Shown: positions 9,773 to 17,873, numbered from the stretch's first letter. The stretch is 58,467 nucleotides of DNA from Helicobacter burdigaliensis (GCF_003670295.1 NZ_QXJG01000011.1:1-58467), one strand, 5' to 3'. The notes: generated by a model from the letters alone, not told the origin. Numbers and translations are program-made.

Positions 9773-10291
9773 ATGGATTTAAGTAAAATTGAAGTAGGAG
9801 AGAATCCTAGTAAGCTAAATGTTGTGATTGAGATTCCTTATGGGAGCAATATAAAGTATGAAATCGATAAAGAGAGTGGTGTAGTTGTAGTAGATAGAGT
9901 AATGTATAGTGCGATGTTTTATCCTGCAAATTATGGTTTTGTGCCTAATACTCTAAGCGATGATGGTGATCCTGCTGATGTGCTTGTGATTAATGAATAT
10001 CCTTTGCAAGCGGGGAGCGTTATAAAGGCTAGATTGATTGGTGTTTTAATCATGGAAGATGAAAGTGGAATGGATGAAAAACTAATTGCTGTGCCTATTT
10101 CTAAGATTGATCCTAGATATGACAATATTAAAAGCCTAGAAGATTTACCAAAAATCACACTGGATAGAATCAAAAACTTCTTTGAAACCTATAAAATGCT
10201 AGAGCCTAATAAATGGGTTAAAGTTAAAGAATATAAAGATTTAGACGCTGCTAAAGTAATCTTAGATAAGGCAATTGCTAACTATAAATAA
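9773..10291 (+). CDS. ppa: Inorganic pyrophosphatase (family I)
   Basis: 172-aa soluble enzyme hydrolysing pyrophosphate to phosphate, pulling biosynthetic reactions such as tRNA charging forward. The family signature DGDPADVLVI is present near residue 65, with the conserved YGFVPNT segment before it and EYKDLDAAK near the end. Length is normal for the bacterial hexameric enzyme. It follows adk by 9 nt with its own AAGGAGAAAAA ribosome site and is followed by a likely terminator, so it ends the aspS-adk-ppa unit. Confidence 0.95.
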   Translation: MDLSKIEVGENPSKLNVVIEIPYGSNIKYEIDKESGVVVVDRVMYSAMFYPANYGFVPNTLSDDGDPADVLVINEYPLQAGSVIKARLIGVLIMEDESGMDEKLIAVPISKIDPRYDNIKSLEDLPKITLDRIKNFFETYKMLEPNKWVKVKEYKDLDAAKVILDKAIANYK

Positions 10292-10314
10292 AATTTAAAT
10301 ATGTAAAAAAGTTT

Positions 10315-10354
10315 CAAAAAGTAATCCTTAGCTTACTTTTTGTATTACTTTTTT
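10315..10354 (+). terminator. Terminator after ppa
   Basis: CAAAAAGTAA (10315-10324) pairs perfectly with TTACTTTTTG (10333-10342) around an 8-nt loop and is followed by TATTACTTTTTT. The stem is A/T-rich, but its position and the T run fit an intrinsic terminator. Confidence 0.6.
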
Positions 10355-10462
10355 ACATTTATTTTTCTAATATAAGATTTTTTAATTTTGATTGTTGAAA
10401 AAATTTGTAAAATAAAACTACTCTTAGATTTTTAAGAGAGTGTTTATTTTTAAGGAGAGAAA

Positions 10463-11488
10463 ATGAAAAAGTTATTGTTAGCTTCCCTATTTGCAGCATT
10501 TGCACTTGTGGGTTGTGGAAGTGAAAAAGGAAGCGAAAATGCAGGGGCTAAGGCAGATCCTAATAAAACTTATGAGATTAAGTTTGCACATGTTGTGAGT
10601 GCAAATACTCCAAAAGGAAAAGCAGCGGACTTTTTTGCAAAAAGAGTAGAAGAGTTAAGCGGTGGCAAGATTAAAGTGCATGTGTATCCTTCTGCACAGC
10701 TTGTAGATGATGATAAAGTTTTTCAAGAGCTAAAGAGAAACAATGTGCAAATGGCAGCACCTAGCTTTTCAAAATTTACGCCTTTTGCAAAAGAATATAA
10801 TTTATGGGACATTCCTTTTATTTTTAGGGATACAGAGCATTTACATAAAGTAATGGATGGAGAAGTAGGGCAAATCCTAAAAGATGTAGTATCTAAAAAA
10901 GGATTTATTGCATTAGATTATTGGGATGCAGGATTTAAGCAATTTAGCACAAATAAAAAACCTATTGTAAATCCAGAGGATGCTAAGGGACAAAAAATGA
11001 GAATTATGAGTTCTAAAGTGCTAGAAGAGCAAACTAAAGCAATTAAAGCTATTCCTCAAGTATTACCATTTGGTGAAGTTTATTCAGCACTTCAAACAGG
11101 TGTTGTAGATGCAGCTGAAAATCCACTCTCAAACCTTTATAATTCAAAATTCTATGAAGTGCAAAGCTCTATTACTATGTCAAATCACGGATATCTAGGA
11201 TATTTAGTAGTAGTGAGTGATAAATTTTGGCAAAGTTTGCCACAAGATTTACAAGAAGTGGTTAAAACAGCTATGAAAGAAGCTACTGCATATGAAAGAG
11301 AAGAAAGTGCTAAAGAAGAAGCAATGCTTTTAGATAAACTAAAAACAGACGATAAAACAGGCACAAAAATCTATGAGCTAACAGAAGAACAAAAGAAAGC
11401 TTGGCAAGATGTGATGATTGCTATCTATCCAAAATTCTATGATATTGTTAGCAAAGAATTGATTGAGAAAACTATTAATACAAAATAA
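10463..11488 (+). CDS. dctP: TRAP transporter substrate-binding protein (DctP family)
   Basis: 341-aa solute receptor of a tripartite ATP-independent (TRAP) importer; symbol by family, substrate unknown. The N-terminus is a lipoprotein signal with lipobox LVGC at residues 15-18, followed by a polar linker (GSEKGSENAG). The DctP fold begins near residue 37 (YEIKFAHVVSANTPKGKA). The family's ligand-binding region is recognisable around GQKMRIMSS. Characterised TRAP receptors mostly have ordinary cleavable signals, so a lipid anchor is notable. A spaced operon with dctQ and dctM follows. An inverted repeat CTCTTA/TAAGAG (10421-10438) lies just upstream and may be a leader hairpin or operator. 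Confidence 0.88.
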   Translation: MKKLLLASLFAAFALVGCGSEKGSENAGAKADPNKTYEIKFAHVVSANTPKGKAADFFAKRVEELSGGKIKVHVYPSAQLVDDDKVFQELKRNNVQMAAPSFSKFTPFAKEYNLWDIPFIFRDTEHLHKVMDGEVGQILKDVVSKKGFIALDYWDAGFKQFSTNKKPIVNPEDAKGQKMRIMSSKVLEEQTKAIKAIPQVLPFGEVYSALQTGVVDAAENPLSNLYNSKFYEVQSSITMSNHGYLGYLVVVSDKFWQSLPQDLQEVVKTAMKEATAYEREESAKEEAMLLDKLKTDDKTGTKIYELTEEQKKAWQDVMIAIYPKFYDIVSKELIEKTINTK

Positions 11489-11503
11489 TCAAGTGAGGTT
11501 AAG

Positions 11504-12061
11504 GTGAATTTCTTTAAAGTTTTAGATATTCTTATTGCAGGAATGAATAAGAATGTCGCTGTAATTGGTATGGCTTTAGGTATTGTAATCACTGCACTCA
11601 ATGTGGGAGTGAGATATATTGCAGGATTTTTTCCTGAAATTGGCTCGCTCACATGGGCAGAGGAGGTTGCTAGATACTGCTTTTTGTGGTCGGCTTTTTT
11701 TGGAGCAGCTTATGGTTTTAGAAAAGGAGTGCATATAGCAGTTACCATGCTAATTGAGAAATTCCCTCACAAATTTGCTAAAGTTTGTGTGATAGGAAGC
11801 CATGTATTAAGTTCTGTCTTTTTAGGTTTTATGTTTTATGCAAGTTTGAAAGTATGTCTTTTAAATTATGAAATGGGGTATATGAGTGAAGCATTGCATA
11901 ATGTGCCATTATGGGTATTTTTGCTTTGTTTGCCTATTGCGTTTTTAGGTGCTACTTATCGGAGCTTAGAAAAGATTTATGAGGTATCCAAACTTCCAGC
12001 AGATAAGGTAGTTAAAAGCGCAGAAGATGAGATGATACACGATTCAGTAATAAAAGACTAG
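11504..12061 (+). CDS. dctQ: TRAP transporter small membrane subunit (DctQ family)
   Basis: 185-aa inner-membrane protein with four predicted membrane segments (about residues 15-37, 52-70, 93-115, 130-152). It is the small subunit that pairs with DctM. The conserved family motif WAEEVARYCFLWSAFFGAAY is present around residue 50. The start is GTG at 11504, 15 nt after the receptor stop, with GTGAGG as ribosome site. The charged C-terminal tail (about 25 residues) is cytoplasmic. Confidence 0.88.
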   Translation: MNFFKVLDILIAGMNKNVAVIGMALGIVITALNVGVRYIAGFFPEIGSLTWAEEVARYCFLWSAFFGAAYGFRKGVHIAVTMLIEKFPHKFAKVCVIGSHVLSSVFLGFMFYASLKVCLLNYEMGYMSEALHNVPLWVFLLCLPIAFLGATYRSLEKIYEVSKLPADKVVKSAEDEMIHDSVIKD

Positions 12062-12070
12062 GGTGGAAAA

Positions 12071-13345
12071 ATGAGTGTTGCATTTTTGTTGATTGTTTTA
12101 TTTGGTTTATTGTTGCTTGGGGTGCCGGTTGCTATTTCCTTAGGAGTGAGTGCGGTTGCTACGATGTTGCTTTTTAGCTCCTATGATATTTTGGGTGTGC
12201 CTGAGATTATGTTAAATGGATTGAAGCCTGCATTGATGGCTATTCCTATGTTTATCTTAGCTGGATCTTTAATGAGTAAAGGAAGCAGTGCGCAAAGAAT
12301 TGTAGATTTTGCCAAAAGTATTGTAGGGCATTTACCCGGTGGGCTTCCTATGAGTGCAATTTTAGCTTGTATTATTTTTGCAGCTGTTAGTGGTAGCTCT
12401 CCTGCTACGGTTGTTGCGATTGGTTCTGTTATGTTTGTAGCATTAAAACAAGCAGGATATCCTAATAGCTATTCAGTGGGTGCAATTACTTCAGCAGGAA
12501 GCCTTGGGATTTTAATTCCGCCTTCTGTGGTTATGATTGTCTATGGAGTAACTGCGGAAGTTTCTATTGAGAAGCTTTTTATTGCTGGGGTGATACCTGG
12601 ATTGCTAGTGGGTGGAATGATGATGCTTTATGCCTATGTAGGTGCAAAAAGACTAGGTTTTAAATCTGCTAAACCCGCAAGTTTAAAAGAAAGATGGTTA
12701 AAATTTAAGGAAGCATTTTGGGCGCTTTTAATCGTGTTTGTGGTAATTGGTGGGATTTATGCAGGGATTTTTACCGCCACAGAAGCTGCTGGGATTAGTG
12801 CGGTGTATGCTTTTATAGTTTCTGTTTTTGTATATAGAGATATTAAGATTAAAGATCTTTATAATGTCTTTTTAGATGCTGCAATTACTACTGCGATGAT
12901 TTTCTTTATCATTGGTTTTGCAGTTGTTTTTGCACATTTTTTAACAAGTGAGCGAATCCCACATATGGTTGCTGAATATCTAGTAAGTATTGATATGAGC
13001 TGGTGGGTATTTTTAATTTTAGTGAATGTGATTTTATTTATTATGGGGCAATTTATGGAGCCTAGCTCGGTTGTTATGATTATGACCCCTTTACTTTTGC
13101 CTATTGCTTTACAGCTTGGAATTGATCCTATCCATTTTGGGATTGTGATGATTGTAAATATGGAGCTTGGTATGCTAACGCCTCCTGTTGGGCTTAATCT
13201 CTTTGTGGCAAGCTCCCTTACAGGGCTTAGCTTAAAAGATGTAACACTCTCAATCGTTCCTTGGCTTTGTGTGCTTTTAGTAGGGCTAGCACTTATTACT
13301 TACATACCAAGTATTTCTTTATGGTTGCCTAGTCTTTTAGGATAG
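12071..13345 (+). CDS. dctM: TRAP transporter large permease (DctM family)
   Basis: 424-aa integral membrane protein, the sodium- or proton-coupled translocating subunit. It is uniformly hydrophobic with about 12 segments. Family hallmarks include GVPVAISLGVSA at the start, AVSGSSPATVVAIGS near residue 110 and MGQFMEPSSVVMIMTPLLLP near 330. Length matches the family. It starts 9 nt after dctQ and ends 2 nt before ccdA, so the two-gene permease and ccdA are probably on one message. Confidence 0.92.
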   Translation: MSVAFLLIVLFGLLLLGVPVAISLGVSAVATMLLFSSYDILGVPEIMLNGLKPALMAIPMFILAGSLMSKGSSAQRIVDFAKSIVGHLPGGLPMSAILACIIFAAVSGSSPATVVAIGSVMFVALKQAGYPNSYSVGAITSAGSLGILIPPSVVMIVYGVTAEVSIEKLFIAGVIPGLLVGGMMMLYAYVGAKRLGFKSAKPASLKERWLKFKEAFWALLIVFVVIGGIYAGIFTATEAAGISAVYAFIVSVFVYRDIKIKDLYNVFLDAAITTAMIFFIIGFAVVFAHFLTSERIPHMVAEYLVSIDMSWWVFLILVNVILFIMGQFMEPSSVVMIMTPLLLPIALQLGIDPIHFGIVMIVNMELGMLTPPVGLNLFVASSLTGLSLKDVTLSIVPWLCVLLVGLALITYIPSISLWLPSLLG

Positions 13346-13347
13346 AT

Positions 13348-14100
13348 ATGGAAGAATCTCTACTAGTTTTTTTTGATAAAGCACCTTTAATAGTTAGCTT
13401 GCTAGCTGGGATTCTTACCTTTCTTAGCCCTTGTATTTTGCCACTTATCCCTGCTTATCTTTCCTATATTTCTGAAATTTCTTTAAGTGAATTAAAAAGT
13501 AACACAAAGATTAATTTTGCTACAAGAATAATCATTTTAAGAAGTGCATTCTTTTTTGTGCTAGGGCTTGGGATTGTTTTTGTGGTGCTAGGGGCGATTA
13601 GTGCTAGAATTTTAAGTGGAGGGATTTTGCTTAGTCCTTATGTTGCATATATTGCAGGGGGGATTTTGATTGTTTTTGGATTGCATACTATGGGGATTAT
13701 TCAGATTCCTTTTTTAAATTACCAAAAGACTTTCACGATTAAAGGAGTGCAGAAATTTACCTTTATGCGAGATTTTTTTACTCCTTTTTTGCTAGGTGTT
13801 AGCTTTTCTTTGGGCTGGACGCCTTGTGTAGGACCGATTTTAGCGGGTATTACCTCTTTGGCGAGTTTAGAAGCAGAGAGGGGAATAATGCTTATGATTA
13901 TCTATACTTTAGGACTTAGCATTCCCTTTTTGCTGTGCGCTTTACTTATTGGTTCTAGTTTGGCTTTTTTAAATAAGATTAAAGCTTATTTTAAATGGAT
14001 TGAGTGGATTGCAGGGGGGCTTTTGATTTTAATAGGTATCTTAGTAGCTAGTGGAGGGATAAGTGAGGTTTCAGGGTTTTTAATAAAGATGTATTCATAA
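13348..14100 (+). CDS. ccdA: Cytochrome c biogenesis protein CcdA (DsbD transmembrane family)
   Basis: 250-aa membrane protein that carries reducing equivalents from cytoplasmic thioredoxin to periplasmic partners for cytochrome c maturation. Both redox cysteines are visible: LSPCILPLIPAYLSY near residue 29, and LGWTPCVGPILAG near 155. Six hydrophobic segments are predicted. It lacks the periplasmic domains of full DsbD, which defines the CcdA type. It is tightly placed after dctM (2 nt). The partner thioredoxin-like protein is not next to it. Confidence 0.88.
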   Translation: MEESLLVFFDKAPLIVSLLAGILTFLSPCILPLIPAYLSYISEISLSELKSNTKINFATRIIILRSAFFFVLGLGIVFVVLGAISARILSGGILLSPYVAYIAGGILIVFGLHTMGIIQIPFLNYQKTFTIKGVQKFTFMRDFFTPFLLGVSFSLGWTPCVGPILAGITSLASLEAERGIMLMIIYTLGLSIPFLLCALLIGSSLAFLNKIKAYFKWIEWIAGGLLILIGILVASGGISEVSGFLIKMYS

Positions 14101-14109
14101 GGCTTTACA

Positions 14110-14784
14110 ATGGAATTTGATACAGAAAATTTGCCTTGTTTGCAAAAATATGTAGATTTATTCTCAAAAGAAAGGCTTATATCTTATAATAATGAAATTG
14201 CAAAACATTATGAGAATCTTAAACTCATAGGGAAAATCACGCCCAAAATTGCTACGCTAGAAATTATCCTTAGAAATAAGCTTGATGTTAAAATGTTAGA
14301 AAAAGATAGCGAATGGATAAAAAACTCTAATGATGAGAAGATTAAAAGCATAAAAGAAGAAATTAATAGAAAGGAAAAAGATAGATTTTTATCCCACTAT
14401 CAATATCTTTCTCGTATGAGTTTGGGAAATATTATTTATCTGATTAGGATAAATAAGCTACAAAATTCTATAATGGATTTAAAAAATATTGATTTTAGAA
14501 ATTATGGACAATACAATAGGAATTTCTTTTTAAAGAATGGAAATAAGTTACGCTTTAGAAATATACATAAAGTAGATATAGCTCTTAGTCTTTTGCAAAA
14601 TTTAAGAAATAGAAGTTATCATTGGGAAAATATTTTAAAAATTACAAAAAAAGATGGTAAAGATTATCCAAGATTGACAACAAACTTTGACAATACTTAT
14701 ATAGGTGTTAATCCTAGCAAAATAGAATTGTTTTTAGAAGATTTAATTAAAGTATTTGATGAAGAGATTTTGGAATATTGTTAA
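14110..14784 (+). CDS. Abi-like protein with a HEPN-type RX4H motif
   Basis: 224-aa soluble protein. Two blocks resemble the Abi-like family: ATLEIILRNKL...EWI at residues 47-70, and LQNLRNRSYHWENI near 170, where R-N-R-S-Y-H gives the RX4H signature of HEPN ribonuclease-like folds. Related proteins have been linked to abortive phage infection, but many are uncharacterised. There is no signal or membrane segment. It begins 9 nt after ccdA yet has no metabolic connection to it. No antitoxin or partner gene is adjacent. Function is inferred only from the motif. Confidence 0.6.
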   Translation: MEFDTENLPCLQKYVDLFSKERLISYNNEIAKHYENLKLIGKITPKIATLEIILRNKLDVKMLEKDSEWIKNSNDEKIKSIKEEINRKEKDRFLSHYQYLSRMSLGNIIYLIRINKLQNSIMDLKNIDFRNYGQYNRNFFLKNGNKLRFRNIHKVDIALSLLQNLRNRSYHWENILKITKKDGKDYPRLTTNFDNTYIGVNPSKIELFLEDLIKVFDEEILEYC

Positions 14785-14926
14785 AAAGTGGGCTACAAGG
14801 AAGCCCTCGAATTTCGCTAAAATTATAATGAATAAAATATTAACATAAGCTAAATAAATTACTAAATTTTTAAAAAATTAGCAAATAGAGTAAATTTAGC
14901 AATTTATAGGTTTTTTGGAGGAAAAT

Positions 14927-14953
14927 TTGATTTTAGCAAGGCTTCATCTATGA
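14927..14953 (+). CDS. Possible 8-codon leader ORF overlapping the PseH-like start
   Basis: A strong ribosome site GGAGG (14917-14921) precedes TTG at 14927 by 5 nt. The frame reads L(M)-ILARLHL and stops with TGA at 14951-14953, which overlaps the ATG of the acetyltransferase gene (CTATGA). The acetyltransferase ATG itself has no good ribosome site, so translation may reach it by coupling from this leader. It is too short for confident calling. Confidence 0.35.
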   Translation: MILARLHL

Positions 14954-15456
14954 TAAGATTAAAAAATTTCACAAAGCTAAGCAATGAAGAAACAATAAGG
15001 GTGCTTTCATGGCGTAACCACCCAAAAATCGCTCCTTTTATGAACAATACTTTAGTAAGCCAAAAAGAGCATTTAGAGTTTTTAGCTAGTTTAAAAACTT
15101 CTTTAGATAAAGAATATTTTTTGGTTTATAATGAAGAAATCCCCATAGGTGTGATAGATTTTATAGATATTAAAAGAGGGGATTCTTGTGAGTTTGGTAT
15201 TTATTCTAATCCTAATTTGAGTGGGTGTGGCAAGTTATTAATGGAGATTTTGTTAGAATATGCTTTTAACAATCTAAAAGTAAAAGAGATAAAAGCACAA
15301 GTACAGTGTGAAAACATAAAAGCAATGAAGCTCTATGCTAAATTTGGCTTTATAAAAATTGGAGAAAAAATGATGAATAATAAAAAATTAAATCTTATCA
15401 AACTAGATTCTTTATTTTATTATAGTAGCGGGGGGGGGGGAGCAATTAACCCTTAG
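14950..15456 (+). CDS. pseH: PseH-like GNAT N-acetyltransferase ending in a poly-G tract
   Basis: 168-aa acetyl-CoA-dependent transferase resembling PseH, which N-acetylates UDP-4-amino-4,6-dideoxy-AltNAc in pseudaminic acid synthesis for flagellin glycans. It begins MIRLKNF and carries the PseH-like blocks LSWRNHPKI (21-29), HLEFLASLK, IPIGVIDFIDI and CEFGIYSNPNLSGCGKLLME, the last being the acetyl-CoA loop region. The C-terminus is unusual: SSGGGGAINP, encoded by an 11-G tract five codons before the stop. A one-G loss (or two-G gain) would add 22 codons and stop at TGA overlapping the next ATG. The pseudaminate role is an inference; other sugar substrates are possible. Confidence 0.7.
   Translation: MIRLKNFTKLSNEETIRVLSWRNHPKIAPFMNNTLVSQKEHLEFLASLKTSLDKEYFLVYNEEIPIGVIDFIDIKRGDSCEFGIYSNPNLSGCGKLLMEILLEYAFNNLKVKEIKAQVQCENIKAMKLYAKFGFIKIGEKMMNNKKLNLIKLDSLFYYSSGGGGAINP
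15430..15440 (+). repeat. Poly-G tract (11 G), candidate phase-variation site
   Basis: Eleven G residues follow TAGTAGC inside the last codons of the PseH-like gene. With 11 G the frame ends at TAG 15454. With 12 G it ends two codons after the tract (AGC AAT TAA). With 10 or 13 G it stays open to TGA at 15506, forming ATGA with the downstream start codon. Confidence 0.85.
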
Positions 15457-15504
15457 TAGAGATATACAAAATCTCTTCTTTATCCTAGAGTTTAGGAGGG
15501 TTGC

Positions 15505-16596
15505 ATGAAAGTAGCCATTCTAACTTCTAAAGATCAGTGGTTTGTCCCCTATGCTAAAGAGTTGGCAGAAAATCTTCAATGTCCTTTGTATTTTTCTCAT
15601 AAAGACTTTATAGAATCTTATGAGATTGTTTTTATCCTTTCATACCATTTTATAATCCCTAAAGAATTTTTAGAAAATAATAAACACAATCTTGTAATCC
15701 ATGCTTCTTCTTTGCCAAAAGGCAAGGGTTGGTCGCCGATGTTTTGGCAGGTTTTAGAAGGCAAGAGTGAGATAGTCTTTAGCCTTTTTGAGGCAGATTG
15801 TGGCATAGATAGTGGGGATATTTATCTGCAAGATGCGCTAAAATTGAGCGGTTATGAACTCTATGAGGAACTAAGGGAGCTTCAAGCTAGAATGTGCCAA
15901 AAAATGTGCTTAGATTTTTTAAAAAAATATCCGAATATAGAATCTAAAAAGCAAGTTGGAAGTGAGAGTTTTTATCAAAAACGCACAAAAGAAGATAGCA
16001 AGCTAGATATAAAAAAGAGTATAGAGGAGCAATTTAATCTTTTAAGGATTGTAAGCAATGAGGAGTTCCCTGCGTTTTTCTATAAAGATGGTAAGAAATT
16101 TATCATAAAAATCTATGATTCTAGCGGGGGGGGGGGGGCAAAAATAGCACTTGTTGATTATTTGCAGATAGATAGGGAAGAATCTTTAGAGGTTTTGCAA
16201 ATGAGAAACCAAAAAAGCGTAAGAGAATTTTTATATAACAAAGAAGAAATTACGCTAAAAGAGCATTTAGAATTTTTAGAAAGTTTAAAAAAGAGCACAA
16301 AGAAGTATTTTTTAATTAAATTTCAAAATAAAAATTTAGGAAGTATTAATTTTGAAATTAAAAAAGGGATTGTAGAATTTGGATTTTATGCGAATCCTTT
16401 TTTAGAAGTTGCTGGTATTGGGAGGATTTTAGAGCAAATTTCTATTTTTTATACCTTTTTTGTGTTGCATAAAGAAATTTTAGAGCTAGAGGTATTTAAA
16501 GAAAATAGAGCGGTGGTTAATCTACATAAAAAATTTGGTTTTAGAATGGTAGAAGAAAAGGAGAGAATTTTAAGAATGCAGCTTAAAAAATATTAG
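15505..16596 (+). CDS. Formyltransferase-PseH-like GNAT fusion joined by a poly-G tract
   Basis: 363-aa two-domain protein. Residues 1-200 resemble a formyltransferase of the methionyl-tRNA/sugar-amine class: the HxSxLPxGxG motif appears as HASSLPKGKGWSP with H66, and an Asp pair follows in GIDSGDIYL (102-105). Residues 213-363 are a second GNAT domain paralogous to the upstream PseH-like protein (MRNQKSVREF, HLEFLESLKK, VEFGFYANPF). The junction SSGGGGAK is encoded by 13 G. Only 13 G (or plus/minus three) fuses the domains; 12 or 14 G stops within seven codons, leaving a formyltransferase of about 213 aa. The ribosome site TAGGAGGGTTGC is strong. Likely role: modifying an amino sugar of a surface glycan. 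The substrate is unknown. Confidence 0.7.
   Translation: MKVAILTSKDQWFVPYAKELAENLQCPLYFSHKDFIESYEIVFILSYHFIIPKEFLENNKHNLVIHASSLPKGKGWSPMFWQVLEGKSEIVFSLFEADCGIDSGDIYLQDALKLSGYELYEELRELQARMCQKMCLDFLKKYPNIESKKQVGSESFYQKRTKEDSKLDIKKSIEEQFNLLRIVSNEEFPAFFYKDGKKFIIKIYDSSGGGGAKIALVDYLQIDREESLEVLQMRNQKSVREFLYNKEEITLKEHLEFLESLKKSTKKYFLIKFQNKNLGSINFEIKKGIVEFGFYANPFLEVAGIGRILEQISIFYTFFVLHKEILELEVFKENRAVVNLHKKFGFRMVEEKERILRMQLKKY
16126..16138 (+). repeat. Poly-G tract (13 G), candidate phase-variation site
   Basis: Thirteen G residues after TTCTAGC encode a glycine linker between the formyltransferase and GNAT domains. One G fewer gives CAA AAA TAG straight after the tract; one more gives a TGA seven codons later. 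The flank TAGC-poly-G is shared with the tract at 15430. Confidence 0.88.
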
Positions 16597-16617
16597 TTTT
16601 AAAGTGGAATTTGCTAG

Positions 16618-16623
16618 TATAAT
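16618..16623 (+). promoter_or_regulatory. -10 box for hisF
   Basis: TATAAT in the context TTGCTAGTATAATGC lies 26 nt upstream of the hisF ATG. This gives hisF its own promoter, separate from the phase-variable gene upstream. Confidence 0.55.
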
Positions 16624-16649
16624 GCAAAAATTTTTTAAAAGTGGTTAAA

Positions 16650-17420
16650 ATGAGTTTGAAATTGGCAAAGCGGATTATTCCGTGTCTTGATATTAAAAAT
16701 GGACGCGTAGTTAAGGGTGTGAATTTTGTGGGTTTGCAAGATGCAGGAGATCCTGTGGAGATTGCAAAGCGGTATAACAAAGAGGGTGCTGATGAGCTTG
16801 TGTTTTTGGATATTACAGCGACACATGAGGGCAGAGGGACGACACTAGAGGTTGTGAAAAATGTGGCAAAAGAGGTTTTTATACCTTTAAGCGTGGGCGG
16901 GGGAATAAGCACGCTAGAAGATATTTATAATCTTTTAGATGTGGGTTGTGATAAGATAAGTCTTAATTCTAGTGCGATTAAAAATCCCGCACTCATTAGC
17001 GAGGCTGCAAAGTGTTTTGGTTCTCAATGTGTTGTAGTGGCCATTGATGCAAGAAAAAAAGAAGGTAAAGAAGATGAATGGGAAGTTTATACACATGGTG
17101 GGAGAAATAATACAAAAATAGATTTAAAAGCATGGGTAAAAGAGGCACAAGAGAGAGGAGCGGGGGAGATTTTGCTTACAAGTATGGATGCTGATGGAAC
17201 AAAAGCTGGGTATGATTTAAAGCAGTTAAAAGAAATTTCTTCTTTAGTGAGAATCCCACTTATTGCAAGTGGGGGTGCTGGAAGTAAAGAGCATATTTAT
17301 GAAGCATTTGCAGCAGGGGCTGATGCGGCACTTGCAGCTTCAATCTTTCATTTTCAAGAGATTAAAATCAAAGATTTAAAAGCTTATTTACATAGCAAAA
17401 ATATCCCTATGCGTTTGTAA
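16650..17420 (+). CDS. hisF: Imidazole glycerol phosphate synthase cyclase subunit
   Basis: 256-aa (beta/alpha)8 enzyme that uses ammonia from HisH to form imidazole glycerol phosphate and AICAR in histidine synthesis. The start ATG at 16650 gives [20 protein letters not shown]; the GTG three codons earlier is less likely. The catalytic aspartates lie in [12 protein letters not shown] (first) and [14 protein letters not shown] (second), and phosphate loops in SVGGGI and ASGGAGS are present. hisH and other his genes are not adjacent. H. pylori lacks this pathway, which argues for a different Helicobacter. Confidence 0.93.
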   Translation: MSLKLAKRIIPCLDIKNGRVVKGVNFVGLQDAGDPVEIAKRYNKEGADELVFLDITATHEGRGTTLEVVKNVAKEVFIPLSVGGGISTLEDIYNLLDVGCDKISLNSSAIKNPALISEAAKCFGSQCVVVAIDARKKEGKEDEWEVYTHGGRNNTKIDLKAWVKEAQERGAGEILLTSMDADGTKAGYDLKQLKEISSLVRIPLIASGGAGSKEHIYEAFAAGADAALAASIFHFQEIKIKDLKAYLHSKNIPMRL

Positions 17421-17427
17421 GGGGAGC

Positions 17428-17859
17428 ATGGAAGCATTTTTGGAGAGCCTTGGGCTTGTTGGACTATTTTTCATCTCTTTTCTTTCAAGTACTCTTTATC
17501 CGCTAGGTTCAGAAATTTTTGTGGTGTTAGCACTTAATTTAGGCTATGAATCTTTAAATGTATGGATTGTGGCGACTTTAGGGAATACGCTTGGAAGTCT
17601 TAGCACCTATCTTTTGGGATTTTTAGGGAAAGAATACTTAATCAATAAATACTATTCCAAAACCTATGCTAAGCTTCAAAAACTAGAAAATTTCATTAAA
17701 AAATATGGCTTTTTATGTGCGTTTTTAACATTTTTGCCTTTTATAGGCGATGTGTTTGCCTTAGGACTTGGGGTTTTTAAATATTCCTTTAAAAAATGTA
17801 TTTTCTTTATCGCACTTGGCAAAGGGGTGAGGTATTTAGCCCTCATTGCCCTTTTTTAA
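17428..17859 (+). CDS. YqaA/DedA-like VTT-domain membrane protein
   Basis: 143-aa inner-membrane protein of the SNARE-associated (VTT/DedA) group, closest in size to the YqaA type. Four hydrophobic stretches are seen. The re-entrant loop region with LYPLGSEIFVVLAL and the glycine-rich LGNTLGSLSTYLLGF are typical; FLTFLPFIGDVFALGLG corresponds to the second conserved half. Family members are thought to act in lipid-carrier flipping or membrane homeostasis, with no specific substrate known here. It starts 7 nt after hisF, likely cotranscribed. Convergent with ubiX. Confidence 0.75.
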   Translation: MEAFLESLGLVGLFFISFLSSTLYPLGSEIFVVLALNLGYESLNVWIVATLGNTLGSLSTYLLGFLGKEYLINKYYSKTYAKLQKLENFIKKYGFLCAFLTFLPFIGDVFALGLGVFKYSFKKCIFFIALGKGVRYLALIALF

Positions 17860-17873
17860 ACTTATTATTCTTT

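Noticed and set aside
14789-14806. GGGCT...AGCCC hairpin after the Abi-like gene as a terminator
   Set aside because: Only five base pairs and no T run follows.
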